From assembly GCF_949628215.1 (NCBI RefSeq), contig NC_134277.1:111989463-112053462 (forward strand): a stretch of 64,000 bases of DNA. Direction: 5' to 3'. Source of the stretch: Phalacrocorax aristotelis. Lineage: Eukaryota; Chordata; Aves; Suliformes; Phalacrocoracidae. Below, piece after piece: positions 50,013 to 62,429 of this stretch (the first letter of the stretch is position 1; each line of letters opens with the position of its first letter). The notes under the pieces were generated by a model. That model worked only from the letters and a program-made list of their open reading frames with translations, did no database searches and was not told the DNA's origin. Position numbers and translations under genes: made by a program.

Positions 50013-51573
50013 CTCTATGGACCCTGGATCTACTTTGATAATTTCTCCTGTGCTGTTGTCATTGCTAAGATTTGGTGGGCTGTGTGAAGGTAGCCTTCTC
50101 TCTTCCTTTAAGGCATGCTCCAAAAGTTTCTTATTCAAGATCCTGGCAGCATTTTCTGTAAGCGTATACCCTGGAGGAGCAGATAAGTCCTGCCTGATAC
50201 TTGTCACCTCAGTCCCTTCATCCTTTTGCGTCTCTGTCCCCAAACGGAGAGGACTGGGTGATCTGCCACGGGCATTTGTACATGGCTCCTGCAATGGGCC
50301 CAGTTCTGGTCTGGGTTCTGCTGACCTGGACCGGCTGCTAGACCTGGGGCATTTTTGGAAGGTCTCATGAAAGATGGGGCTATGGTCAATAATGTTGAAC
50401 AAACTGGAGAGGCCATCGTTGATGGTGGTGTGGACAGGACTCTCCCTTGTAGTAGTTGATCTAGCCCAAGCGGACTCACTGAATCCTTTCTGAGGTGTGC
50501 CAGGCAAAGTCCGGTTATTTGGCTGGTCTGATTTGGGAAGGATTTTTCTTTGCAGCTTTGGAGAGCCATATTTGGGGGAGCAGCATGTGCGTTCAAACTT
50601 AGCCTGGACCTTTTCAATGACAGGGGTCACTTGCCTGCTTCTTAGGCTTCTGGATGGTGAAGAGACAGGCGTGGACCCTCCCTTTGGTGTCAGACACTTG
50701 TGTGGACTGCTGGTGATACTGCGCAGGGTTTCCGTCTGCAAGCCAACACTGATCGTCTGGGTGGTCTGTGTCCCTGTTGTTCTCATACCATTGGTTTGAC
50801 ACGCGGTGTCCTTAAACTGAGGCTCTGCTGAATTAGAGTTAGAGCGTATTGCGTTTCGGACAGAGAAAGCGACCTCCTTCATATCATCACTCATGTTTTT
50901 GGACATCTCTAAGCTGTGCAAGGGTGAGGCAAAGCCTACAGTAGTGCAAATAGGACGTTCAATGGGATGAAGACCACTCTCCAGAAAATCCTTATGATGT
51001 TTGGCCAGGTCACAAGACCATCTTCCAAACATATCTGAGGAAGCACCTTTTGTCTCAGCGACATTCCCCATAGCTTTGGTCACAGAAAACAGGAAGTCCG
51101 GCTCAACCTGGTTTTTCCCTTCGCTGCCAGCTATCACCGAGTTATCAAACCTACGGACAACCGGTGGGCTGTGAAAGACCCGAACTCCCATTTTCTCGCT
51201 TACACCGTGACTCCTTGTTGGCTGCTTCTGGCAGTGCTCCGGGCTGGTCATGGTGTTAGTTGTCATAGTGACACTGGTGGTGAGGTACCATGATGATGCC
51301 TGGAAGGGATCTGAAGTAGGCACATTGCCGGCTTTCCCAATTTCTGTCCTTTCTGCCCAGCCTTCAGCAGGCTTCTCAGTGGCCCCACCATGGTTCCTAG
51401 TGTTACTGTAATCCCAATTCTTGTTGAACTCCTCAATGTATTTCAGATCATCAGGAGACAGGGGAGGGGTTAGGTCATCTTTGCTGCTGGATGAAGGCAA
51501 GTTTTTTTCTGGTAGAAATGGAGAAATATCCATCAGGCGCTGAAATTCTGACATAGAAGAAACGGACATCGCC
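50013..51573 (-). CDS. MTCL1: MTCL1 large exon: C-terminal microtubule-binding region
   Basis: This exon is 1,561 nt, with an acceptor ending CTCTCCAG and a GTAATG donor after the last Glu codon (phase 0). The ATG at 51569 is an internal methionine, not the start of the protein. Numbering from that Met, residues 6-27 are the conserved [15 protein letters not shown] block and 35-53 the [16 protein letters not shown] block. Residues 100-110 are the threonine-rich [10 protein letters not shown] run. Residues 254-281 hold three TQT-like motifs (TACQTN, TGTQTT, VGLQTE). Residues 305-365 are a Lys/Arg-rich, low-acid stretch ([30 protein letters not shown]) that matches the C-terminal microtubule-binding region of the family. 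Residues 464-492 ([18 protein letters not shown] onward) are predicted helix. Many Ser-Pro and Arg-Ser sites suggest phosphoregulation. It reads as intact, with no stop or frameshift. Confidence 0.95.
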
Positions 51574-52964
51574 CTGGAGAGAGGAACATGAGAGTGTCAC
51601 TCATAGGCTTGGAAACTCTCACAGAACAACTCATTTTCAGCAGCAGACTAACTCAGGAAACTCGGCTTTCACTACCTGCATTTTTGTGAAACCACTTTAG
51701 CCCTCTCTTTCATTAAAGTTCCCTTTTATTATTTTTAAAATAGCTGTGAAATGCAAGCATTCCTGATGTGTCATTAGAATTACCAAATGGTTTATTAATG
51801 GCTCTTAATTTACTGCTTTCTCGTGGATTACTGCTTGGCAAATGTCTGAAATATGGAGCAGTAGGATGCATTTCAGAAATATACCATTCACAGAAAATGA
51901 GTCTTTGCAACACTACGAGGCACGCTTTTCAAAGCAGCTGTGGAGTATTTCTGTCTTGCTGGGAAATCAGCAAGTCCATCTCCACTCCTGAGATTGCCCA
52001 GGCTGCACAGCTGGTGCGTAGCGATGTGGGACATGCTGTTACATTGAACTGGCTTGGTGAGTTGAGCTCGTGCTATAATTCAACCAAAGGGAATCGCTAT
52101 GTGATAATGCTGGATTCTTGGCTTTCCCACGCTTCGCTAGTTTGTACAAATGACAAGCATTCAGCTGAGTTGTCCTACTGCTTTGCTTTAAGAAAAATCA
52201 AACAAAAGAAGCTTTCTGAATGGGACTACTTAAAAATGCAAAAGAGCATAGTTATCAGAGTCAGCTCAATGAGGTAACTCAAGCTAGGTAAGGATTCAGC
52301 AAGCAGTATTTATCAGTGATCTGGAGGATACAGTAGACTCACTGTGAGTTTTTAATCAAAAGCACCAGCTGCAGTTAGGGTGCATCTGCATTAGGGAGTT
52401 AGGTGAGATTAGGAGTGCGGTTTTGAAGTGGATGTCCTGTTTGGATGCTCTGGTTTGCATTGAGGGTGATCTCAGAGAGCATGGGCTGTGTTCCTTTGGG
52501 ATGAAAGTGAGCTGGAAGATGCTCTCCAGAAACACAACTAATGCACTCTAGAGTTTGGTGGATATTAAACCCATGGGATCAGCCCAGAACTAGTCCAAAG
52601 CAAAATATCCCTGACATGCAGGGACATGTCAGGTCCTCAGCACCAGCCATTTTCCTCTATATATTGAGGTCTACAGGTCTGCACTACTTGCTAAGGTAGG
52701 CATAGCCTTCAGCGTATGCCGCAGCTTCATGCACATTCATACAGTTTGATCTTTGTGCACCACAGCTGAATGTGGCTCCAGTTAATCAGAGTAGAACAGA
52801 AGCATACTGAGACAAATTAATCCCTGGGTAAATCCATTAATCTGGCTCACAGGCTGCTTAGGAGGCGGCACAGTTATGCCTTGGCTCTGTGGTTTGGGTG
52901 CCAGAGAGCTATAGCTCTGGCAACTGAATACTTGCTGGTCTCTTCCCCTGTAAATTTTACTCAC
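51574..52964 (-). other. MTCL1: MTCL1 intron between microexon and large exon
   Basis: This 1.39 kb intron has a GTGAGT donor and a CTCTCCAG acceptor. No repeat is recognisable in it. It holds a plus-strand open frame (ATG at 51798, stop ending 52277) that is longer than the typical chance frame here but resembles nothing I know. See the findings. Confidence 0.8.
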
Positions 52965-52996
52965 CTTTGAAGATTTCCTTTGTGTGTTTCTTCCTC
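52965..52996 (-). CDS. MTCL1: MTCL1 32-nt microexon
   Basis: This very short exon is needed to bridge the neighbouring exons. The upstream exon ends in phase 0 at GLTE, while the large exon begins with one base before GCG ATG, so two bases are missing between them. At 52965-52996 a segment flanked by an acceptor (TTTTTCTTCAG) and a strong donor (GTGAGT) encodes EEETHKGNLQ plus the first two bases of an Arg codon. Joining gives [17 protein letters not shown], which agrees with the human wording I recall at this place (EEENHKGNLQRA). Both frame and sequence support it. It is too short for ordinary open-frame searches. Because 32 is not a multiple of three, skipping it would shift the frame of everything downstream, so it is probably constitutive. 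Confidence 0.88.
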
Positions 52997-55815
52997 CTGA
53001 AGAAAAACAGAAACAAACACAATAAGTTATTTCTGAACCTGTTTGTGGCATTAGCTTGTGGGTGTTTTGTCATTCACTTCCAGTTAGTTCCACCAGGTAT
53101 ATTTGTTTATAAAAAGTGGCTGATTTTCCCTCTGATAAGGAATCTTAAATTGCCAGTGGGATTATCCTTCCCTTTGTACCTGGGTAGCACAATGGGAAAT
53201 CCTATCAGGACAACAGACTGCACAGGGAAAGCCTGTACACCAAACCTACAACAGCCTTGAGCTTTTATAGTCCTGTGCAATCACAAATGGAAGTAAACGG
53301 CAAATAGTTTTTTTCCACGTGTACAAGATATTGCTTTGGACCCTATATTTGTGAGTGAATTCGTTCTGTGGCCTTAATCTGCTTTATGCCAGACACCTAG
53401 CTGTGCTGAAATAAGAGATAAACTGGGCTCCTTTGACATAAGACTTCATTATAGGTTCTCTAGGAACCAACAAATGGCACCAGTTGAAACTCATTAAGCT
53501 AGCTATATTAAATGTGTGGGAAGACTATTACTTCTTTCATAGGGGTATACCTACAGTTTGCTAATGGCACTAAGATGTTTTTATGGCAATTATTTCCCTG
53601 TGACATTTCCCATAATGAGTTGGGTTTTTTAACAGATACTTCTGAAGCAATTGCTCTACAGCTATTATTTTAACTGTTTGCTTATATTTCTAATAATATG
53701 TAGGGAATATAAAATGCGATCCAGAAAAAAAAGAGTATTAGTACCTATTACTTTTATTCAACCTGTGAAATCAAGAACATTGCCAACACAGAAGTGTATT
53801 TCAAATTGTGACTATTCAAAAAAAGCGCCACTTAACTCAGCAAACACCCTTCTGGTATTTACCCAGAGTCAGGGGAAAAAATACGAGTAAACTGACCACC
53901 CTTTCATTCATTCTGGTATAAGACTGGAACAATGTTGGTGGCTTCAGTGGAGTTACTACAGAGTAAATCTGATCTAGCTAAATGGAGAATCAGGGTGAAG
54001 GCTGGATTAACTTCTACTGCTGTTAGTACCACAAAGAAAATACTGTGGAGAGGAACAGTCTGGAGTCTGCAGTTGCCTCTCTGCATCCTGAGTTAAGCTA
54101 TTCATTTAACTCCAGTCAGTCTTGCCTGAGCAAACCCTCTGAGGGGAGATGAGTTTGCCCAAGTTTCACTAAAACATGCTTTGAAGGAAAGAAGCTATGA
54201 AAATATCACCAAGGACCAAATTTTGCTGCCAACACTTTCATTAACGGTGGTAAAATCTGAAAAAACAGAGAAGGGAAGAGAGATGCCCCTTCTTCAATAT
54301 CAGACTGAATTTGAAGGAAAGAAAGCAGCAATCAAAATTAAACACAAAATGTAGATCCCTGACACTGGTACCAACATTATTAACTGAGCACTTGGACATG
54401 TATGAAATAAAAGCTAAGAAATAATAAATATGGGATCCCACAGTGCCAGCTGTACATTTATGGCATTGAGGGAGGAAAATCTAACTGGAACATCTAGGTA
54501 CCTACAGCTACTTAGAATGTAAGAAGGGTGGTCACATTTCTTGACACTCTTAATCTTGTTTTTCTCTTCTTCCTCTCAGAGAACTTGATTTCCCAGTCTT
54601 TTAGCTATAACAATGTTATAGGTGTCAAAGAAATGCTTGGGTAAAATTTTCACAGGCGCACTTGTTCAAGTCAAGGCACACCAGTGAACCTGGTGCTGGA
54701 GGGAGCCCAAGATCTTGACCTTTTGGCAAACTCTTTTCCAGAGCGGTCAAATTTTCAAGACAGAATACACAGATACATCTTTGACTGGGAAGCTTCTGCT
54801 TCCCTATTTGCTATAATATGTACTCCTAACCAGTATTTACGTACTCAAAGTACAAGCTGCATGTCTAACCCGTGCGCACAAATCTGAATTTTCAGGCACA
54901 AAGGAAGTACTCAAAACTTGCACCAAGCAACATGCTGCCTGCTTGATAATTTTAACTTCCAGCAGTCTCCGAATGCTTCTTGCTCTGTAACAGCTGCTAA
55001 CACTTAAGGAACAACAGAAAATAAAGGAGATACTACCATTTTGATGTTGTAATGTGTTTTTAACCTCACAGGAACCATTAAAGTGTATAGCTGTGGTTAT
55101 TGTGGACATTCTCAGTGCCACTGAGTGCCAGCTCACAGGCTACTTTGTACCAGCATATGGGGCCAGGGACCCTGGGTTTCATTCAGCAACAATATAAACA
55201 GAACTGTGAAGACCTGGAACTCGTGAAAGTAAACCTGTGGTGGTGCAGATTCTAGCAGGATTCACTATGGCACAATGGCATCTCTTAGCACTACCTTTTA
55301 CATCTCTATATCTTTATGGTGTAGTCTGAGGGTAGGTACTTTGTTGATCAATAACAACTTTATTTTTTTTAATACCTCATCTCACTTAGTCATGCTAATC
55401 TATTTAGAAGGCAACCACAATGGAAGTGCCCCTCTACAGCATTTACTGCTTTACTAACAAAATATAGCCCTTGTTTCTTTGTATATATGTATCTACTTAC
55501 AGCTGAAAGAGATTTAAAACCTTCTAAACCAATATATTGTGTCAAATATAGTTATATACACAATACATAATACAAATGGCCTCGAGGTGAGGTTATCTTT
55601 GGCCCCTTCAGGCTGGCTCCCAGTTTCTCAGGTGATTGACACTGGTCTAATCAGCTCACAACAAGGAACAAAATCTCGTCCATACCAAATTCACTACTGG
55701 GTAACTGTAAGCAGTGCCCATGACACAATATCTCACTTCCCATAGCATGGATGCTGTACCAATTCTGACATAAGAGCGAACACACTGGCTTGATGAAAGG
55801 TAGAGAAGCACATAC
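52997..55815 (-). other. MTCL1: MTCL1 intron upstream of the microexon
   Basis: This 2.8 kb AT-rich intron has a GTATGT donor and a TTCTTCAG acceptor. I see no gene, recognised mobile element or notable repeat in it. Confidence 0.8.
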
Positions 55816-56121
55816 TTCTGTTAATCCGGTCAAGAATTTCTCCCGCTCCAGCTGCCGAGACCGGTGCTCATCAGACTCATCGGGGGAATCAAGAGACAGC
55901 GACTCCAAAAAGAGGTTTTCCGTGGCACTGCACCGATCACTCTCCTTCAGCTTAGACAGTGACCGGTCATCAAACTGAATGGCGTCTGAATCAGAGTAGG
56001 ATCTTGACCCCATTGAACGAGGCACATGAAGGTTCCCCTGGGTTGCAAATGGACGAAGGTTACTCTCCTTCTGGTCACACAGAAAACCACCTCCTCTTCG
56101 AGGGCTCACTTCTTTCTGAAG
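55816..56121 (-). CDS. MTCL1: MTCL1 internal coding exon: Ser/Asp-rich linker
   Basis: This exon is 306 nt, 102 codons, phase 0/0. The acceptor has a pyrimidine tract ending TTTCCAG and the donor is GTATGT. The protein begins LQKEVSPRRGGGFLCDQK, continues through SLSKLKESDRCSATENLF and ends EREKFLTGLTE. I recognise SKLKESDRCSA and FLCDQK as MTCL1 sequence. It links the coiled coil to the C-terminal domain and looks mostly disordered, with acidic and serine-rich stretches (residues 41-60 and 74-86) that could be phosphorylated. No catalytic motif is visible. Beyond the donor the frame runs on into intron for about 55 codons, which I do not count as coding. Confidence 0.93.
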
Positions 56122-59100
56122 CTGGAAACAAGGCAAATTAAAATGAACAGCCATGACACACGTAGCTTATGGCATTCTGCAGAACTCATCCTTCCCCAGG
56201 AGCAAGGCACCCATGCGTTCCGGAGGCCGAGATCATCGCCTGGCTCCAGGGACACTGGCTTTGCTGCGCTGGTCCTTCCACAAAGGGCGAAGTCTCTAGG
56301 ACTTTGATGCTATTACTCATGGGATTTTGAGTGATTAAATGTGTTTATGTATAGTTTTTCTTGTTTACATTTATATGTATACATATATAAACACTGTGTG
56401 TGTATATACACAAAATAATGCATCTACTTGTAATCTGCTTTTTGAAGAAACAAATCAACATCAACTGTTATTTAAAAGCAATCTTGATATGAGATCCTAA
56501 AGCAATAGAAGTCAAAGCTCAAGGAAGGTTGAGTGACTTGGAGTCTCTTCAAAACAAAAACATTTTTCTTCTGTCAGCAATACAAAGGTTGCACCTTTAT
56601 GTACATTACTTCTTTCCAGAGGTGGAAAATTCCACTTAACAAAAGACAAAAGCTTTTTTTAAAAGACTGTCTAGCCCTAATGCACGGATAGAAAGTTGAC
56701 TATTTGTACAGGGATTGTACATTGTGAAAGGGATGAATTAGGCACGAAAAGCATGTTTGAAGAAAATGCAAATTTATAGAACGGCCATCAAAGATATTAA
56801 CTCTACACTTTGCAAAAGCTGGGTGAAAAGAGGGTGAACCACTAGTGGAATCTTAGATTATGAATCTTAGAACCTCTTCCAATCTTAGATTATGTGATCA
56901 ACTTTTTCTCTGATTTTAAATACAACAGGAGAGATGAAGTGATATTTTCAAACATGATAAATATCAGCAGGAATCTGATAAGCAACTCCGATGCTTTGCT
57001 AGAGCAGCCTGCTAAGGTTAGTGACAATAACCTGCACAATAATAGGACCCTGGAGACTGAGGACCTACAAAGCCATATTATTTTAATCTTGCTGTATATG
57101 TTTGGAAAAATAAACACACTCAGATCAAAACATTTCAGGTCTCAAATGACTACATTTTCACTTGGGCTAAAGTCAGTGAGTTTTTTGCTTGATTCAGGTC
57201 TACAAAAAGGTGAATGCATCTTCAGTGTTTTGATCATGATATACAAAATCTGAAAGTTTTATTGGAAGGAGCTAATTTAAGGTATCCTATAAAGGTTGGG
57301 GCCAGAAAGTGTATTTCAAGAGATCCTGGAGTCCATTCCCCAGCATATGGGGCAAGACCCAAAGCAAGGAGAAATGGTAATTGCATGTTTGCTGTATACA
57401 CAGTTCCAGTTGCAAGCCTTTCCAGATTATCAGAGATCCTATAAGGATAATGATCTGGGACCTTTATGAGAAAACAGTTTAGTGGCTCACTCTGAATCTC
57501 AGACAGCTGACAGGAGAATTAAAGTGAGAAAAGCTGGCCTAAGTTTCAAGAGTAGCTAATGATTTTTGAGACCCTGTGCATTTATACCTTTAAACACACA
57601 ACATTCCATACAGGTTATTTTGTGGGTTTAAATATTTGTCAGTGAGCTCTGTGCACAATTAGCTTTAGAAGCACAGTGGAGGGGGATTCTCTAAGGAAAA
57701 ACAAAGTGACAGTGTACTTGAAAAGAAAAAAACAACAACTTGGAGCTCTGAAAAAAAGTAGGCCATCATGTTTTTTATATGTGAGCAGTATTTCCATAAC
57801 CATTCAGAGTGAAGTATTTTATATGTTTTATACATTGGTGGGAGCTCCCCCCTTATCTTAAATGTATTATTCAAGAGCTGTGTGAAAGCAGACAGGCCTA
57901 ACGCATTAGCATGAAATTTGGCACACAGGCTTCTGCTATCTCTTAGACTCCGTTTTTCAAACACACACACTGGTGTAGTCTCCTCATCCTCTACGTATTG
58001 CCATACATGGAATACACACAGAAAAGCCTGGAGAGAAGGTCTTCAGAGATATACTAATTGTTTCCATATACAGCAGGGCATGACTGCAATCTGAGAGGCT
58101 ATTCAACTAAAAGCCTGCAAATATTTGGAAGCTTCCTGTCACACAGGGAAATGTTTGATTATAAGCAAAGACTAAGTTATGAAGATTTGCAGGCAGGTAG
58201 CCAAGATTTCAAATGCTATTTCTGATCAACTAGTCCTCTGAAATTAGCTTGATATAATATTTTTTATTTCCCCTATCTATTGCTAATTCTGTGTACAACT
58301 CTGTCGTATGGTAAATATATAGTTGAAGCCTAGAAGTTTCAAAATAGTAACAAAAGAGATCAGCTCCAGGACTAGTTAAGAGCTATTTTGTAGACTCTCC
58401 CAAGATGACTCTGAGAGGTTATGTCAAGTTTAATGAGAATTAAAGGCTGAGTAACATCAACAGGGATTTCCCTGACATTTCCTTCAATGTGCCCCATTCC
58501 CAGGGAAAAGAAAAAGCAATCTTTAACGAGGTTAAGTCCCTCAAGCTATTGAGGATACACTGAAGAGATAACATGAAAAAATGTAGTTCGTAGGGACAGG
58601 ACATAAACACCCAAACATGTGTCAGTGACTCTCCAAAGAAAAGTTTGTGTCTACTTCCTTAATATATTGGGAAATTTTCTGAGGGTTATTCAGTTCCCAC
58701 TTTGCATGAAGGATCCAAAGGAGGCAGTTTGGTTACTGAAACTCAGCAGTTAGAAACCAGCCCAGTGAAACCATGGAGGACTTGGCATCTTCTGTCACTG
58801 AACCCTGGGAACCAGGTGAGTTGGATGGAGAGCTCTGCTACAAGCCCTCCTACCTCATATGCATTTGTTCTTTTATCTTAGGAGACATACTATTGGTCTG
58901 CAATATAAGGCATTGTAAGGGCTAGCTCAACAAGCTGCATGAAGTCTATGCAAAACCCCTGAGATAGTCGGGAGATTAAAAAATCCAGAATATAGTTTAT
59001 TAATATTTTTAAATTAAGAAGCTCAAAAATCACCTTTCTTGGTGTGTAAAAGCTTCCTATTGGTCACTGCCCACTCAGGCCTATGCTTTTAGTATTGATT

Positions 59101-60245
59101 TTAGAAATATCTGTAGAGTACAGCGTTTTCCTAACTGCTTCTCTGTGGGTTTAACACCTGTAGCTTAAACTGAAGTTTAATCTTGTACTTATAATATTTA
59201 CAGCCTGGTGTCTTAGTTTCTTATTACAGCCCAAGCATGGGAACATGAGACACAGATAACGAACGCTTTTCAAAAACTAGTCATGAAGTTACACCTGGCT
59301 TTCATCAACTTAACCTGTGAACCTCCTTTGCACTTAATTCAAGCATAGTACTCCATAGAGAGCATGCACAAATCTGGTGCAGTTCCATTCCTGATCTCCC
59401 AAACCCAGAAAGTATTCAGTTAATTGAGGACCCACAATTTCAGTTGTTTTTCTTACTTTTCCTGGAATGCATGACTCATAGCTGAACAATGTTCAGTCAA
59501 AAAATGGTGTATTAACTCTCCCTTATTAAACTTTTCATTTTTTATGTGGCTTCCAGCCAGATAATAAATCCATTAGGTATAATTTAGTTCTAGTACCAAG
59601 TAGATAAAAGTGCATATGAGCACAAAAAACCAAGGGGAGAGGTATGCAATTATCAGATTTGCAAATGATAGCAGAGGTGTGTACAAAATTCATGTGACCA
59701 GGGTCAGAAGTGTCCTCTGAATATTTACTATTGATAATTGTCTATTTGTTATCAGTCAGGGCTCTTCATGCTAACCCCAGGGTTCCTTTGCTAAAGAAAA
59801 AGAATTCAGCTGAGACTGAATAGTCACAGCAGCGGCATCTTTGGTGGCTAATTCACAGATGAACAGACTTTTTTGGCAGGAAGCTGTGTGTCAAACCTTG
59901 AATAACCCTGCATGTGGGATTGAGTGTTTTAGCACAAAGAGATGCACAAAAGCTTTCAAACAGAACGAATCAATGTGACCATGCCTGGACAGGGTAACTG
60001 AAATGTGGCAGGAAATGGCCTTTAACCTGGAGCTGATTTCTCATAAGTGGTCTTTTATAGGGATTATGAGCATTTTCCTTTTACTCCCTTGTGTGTCTAG
60101 CATGAGAACCACTGATATACTCCAGGGACAAAAATTGTTCCTGTGCTGCTTCTTAATACAGTCTCTTGAACTTGGCCTGAGTGTAGTAATGGTGCAACGC
60201 CTCATGCTTGCAGCCAGCCATTGCTCACCCCAAGTGATTCCTTAC
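56122..60245 (-). other. MTCL1: MTCL1 intron between RIEQ and LQKE exons
   Basis: This 4.1 kb AT-rich intron has a GTAAG donor and a TTTCCAG acceptor. The exons on either side join directly in the family protein, so no exon is missing. It contains a short TA/CA-rich stretch near 56345-56415 and a small direct repeat near 56849-56894 (separate entry). Nothing else is recognisable. Confidence 0.8.
56849..56894. repeat. Direct repeat of 14 nt in MTCL1 intron
   Basis: AATCTTAGATTATG is present at 56849-56862 and again at 56881-56894, with an extra AATCTTAG between. It looks like a local tandem duplication. Confidence 0.8.
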
Positions 60246-60500
60246 CTGCTCTATCCGCCTGAGCAGCTCCTTCTTTTGACGCTCCCATTCTTGCCGGTCT
60301 CTATCAAGCCTGTCCAAGAGCTCCACCTTTTCCCGTTTCCAGTTCTTCTCACTGTGCTGGATTTGCCAGCGGAGGTCCATCACCGCGCCATGACTCTCAG
60401 CCAGAAGCTTCTTGTGCTCTTCTCTTTCCCTTTTAAAAGCTCCCTTTGCATCAGAAGTGAGTGCTGTTTCTCCTGAGGCGTTCTCACTCTTCCCTTCCAG
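60246..60500 (-). CDS. MTCL1: MTCL1 internal coding exon: end of coiled coil
   Basis: This is the most 5' MTCL1 exon in the window: 255 nt, 85 codons, phase 0 at both ends. It is bounded by an acceptor ending CCAG and a GTAAG donor. It reads [14 protein letters not shown] at the start and ends [18 protein letters not shown]. Residues about 22-85 are dense in Lys, Glu, Arg and Leu with heptad-like spacing (for example [18 protein letters not shown]), as expected for the tail of the MTCL1 coiled coil that mediates parallel dimerisation. The first 20 residues are a Ser/Gly-rich linker. The exon joins in frame to LQKE at 56121, giving the family sequence RIEQ-LQKE. A 157-codon open frame on the other strand overlaps it and is a shadow. 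Confidence 0.93.
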
Positions 60501-61189
60501 CTGGCATTAAAATAAAACATTACTAGAACATCAAACTTTTTGTGGTAAAAACCTGTGTCTGACAATGGATTTGAGTTAAAGACACAACTCCATAAAGGTA
60601 ATGGCAAAATTATGGCAATTCTTAGCCCTTAGGATCTCAAGAAATGATCAAAGATGTTCAACTTGAATAATGTTTTAAAATAAAGACAGTGAAAACCAAA
60701 GGGAATAATTTCTCAAGCTCTACCAGCTCATGTTATTAAGATATCACTTGTGATTCTTCTGCTGCAAGTGTGGGTACCAGCAATGAAGAAAACATGGAGA
60801 TGAACTCCACCCTCATCATCATCTCTGAGACAACTGCCAGGACAACATCCTCAGCCACTACTCTGCTGTTGTGCTCTCACTGAGTGCCCCCGAAACCTAA
60901 AGACAGTGCATTCATCCTCTGAAAAGACTTCTCCCAGAACAACCCTCAGCAACGATCTTATTGTACAGCTCCTCACACCTTCCAACATAAGAGGGTGTTA
61001 GCAGCACAAAGTGTACCAAGATCATCCTCCCCATCTCTGTAGGTTCTGCTGTCTGATTTGATTTCTAGGGTAGTTAGCTGATGCTACCTTCCCTTCTTTC
61101 TCCTTCACTTCATGCTAAGGGATCATCTTGATCAGATTAGAAGAGCTGGCCCAAGGTAATAGATTTATAGGAAAATGCAGGCTTGATGG

Positions 61190-61385
61190 GGTGTCAGGAG
61201 GTCTCTAGCCCAACCCCCTGCTTCCAGCAGGGTAGGCTCTGAGATCAGACCAGGTTGCACAGGGCTTTGTTCAGTCGGATCCTGACGAACCTCCAAGGAC
61301 AGAGATTGCACAACCTCTCTGGCCAACCTGGGCCACTGCTGGACTGCTGTCAGAGTAACAAAGCGCTCAATGGTTTTGTGTAAGT
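61190..61385 (-). mobile_element. CR1 LINE remnant, tailless 3' UTR fragment
   Basis: About 200 bp resembles the CR1 3' region: plus-strand TCTAGCCCAACCCCCTGC, a GGTTGCACAGGGC block and TTGCACAACCTCTCTGG occur in the same order as in the two larger minus-strand copies. The octamer tail is not recognisable, and divergence is higher, so it looks older or from another CR1 subfamily. It lies in the upstream MTCL1 intron in the same orientation as the gene. Edges are approximate. Confidence 0.8.
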
Positions 61386-62429
61386 TCAAGCAAGTGAAAA
61401 ATTTGTCCCTGAAGCCTGACCTTTTGTTGGCAACTCAGTAGATGTGTGAGTGACTCAGAATGGGATACATCTCAGTCCCCTGGCTCTGCAGGTGAACTGG
61501 AGTGAAAAGCAGCAAAAACTCATTTCTGCCTCTGAAGTTAAAGTTATCCTTAAAAAGGAGAGGCAGCAGGTCTGCTGGGAAACATGCTCCTTTAGAAAGA
61601 CAGAAGGACAACACCTTCATGTTGCCCTATGTGGAAAATAAGCCCAAACTTCCTGAGAAAAGGGAAGTTCAGACTGGATTCAGGAGTGAAGCTTACTGTC
61701 TCTAGAACAGCTTTCCCAAGTAAGTGGCAGAGGTGTCATTGCTTAAGTCATTTAAAATTGTTCTGAGCTGCAGAGAACATCCTATTATAGCCACTTGCAT
61801 TGACAGGGAGATCTTAAAACACCTGCATCCTCTACCACTAATTTCCAAAGTCCAGTTGTTTTGAAATGGCTGACTGAGGACCAACTAACCAACCAACCAA
61901 AAAAAAAAAAATTATAAGAAAGCAGCATCCTATTTTAAACAAGGTTGATATGACACTATCTTTCTCACACTTATCCTGTTTGTGCAGTGTAAATTTGTGG
62001 GACCAGCAGTGATGTGCGAGAGGCTGTCCTGCACACAACTGCATGGCTTGGTGGCAGCCCAGAGGCGCTGTGGGCAGAAACGCAGAACATCCCAGGAGAG
62101 ACACCTCTGTGCTGCAGATCCATGACAGGAGACAGCATCCTGGGTAGTGTGGCTCCTCAAGAAGCCAGAAAGCTTTGCTGCCTTCCTACCCACTACCCAG
62201 CACATCGACTGCCCACATGGTAGTTCAGCAATAGGTAAAAAGACCGCTGCCAGTTTCCAAATGCAGCACTAACTTCAGGTGATGGCCTTTTGTCCCTTGC
62301 TACGTCTTTCCTCTGTCCATCCACGAGTCCCCAGCTCCATTTCATGTGGAGACTGTGAGAGTCAAAACTGCTGCTGCAGCCAGGATCAGCCATGGTGGCA
62401 TCCATTCTTTTAGGTTTGTTTGCTTTGAT

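Noticed and set aside
49972-50799. Plus-strand and out-of-frame minus-strand frames of 100-137 codons
   Set aside because: They overlap the large MTCL1 exon, whose own frame is clearly the coding one.
49962-51569. Reading the 535-codon frame as a complete gene starting at ATG 51569
   Set aside because: The ATG is internal. The family sequence and a good acceptor continue upstream, and the last 16 codons (50012 down to 49962) lie beyond a donor and are intron.
55651-55815. Extension of the LQKE exon frame past its donor
   Set aside because: The frame stays open for about 55 codons, but a GTATGT donor and the match of the microexon to the family sequence place the exon end at 55816.
60003-60476. 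157-codon plus-strand open frame
   Set aside because: Its second half is a shadow of the MTCL1 coiled-coil exon on the other strand, and the first half is intron with no resemblance to a protein.
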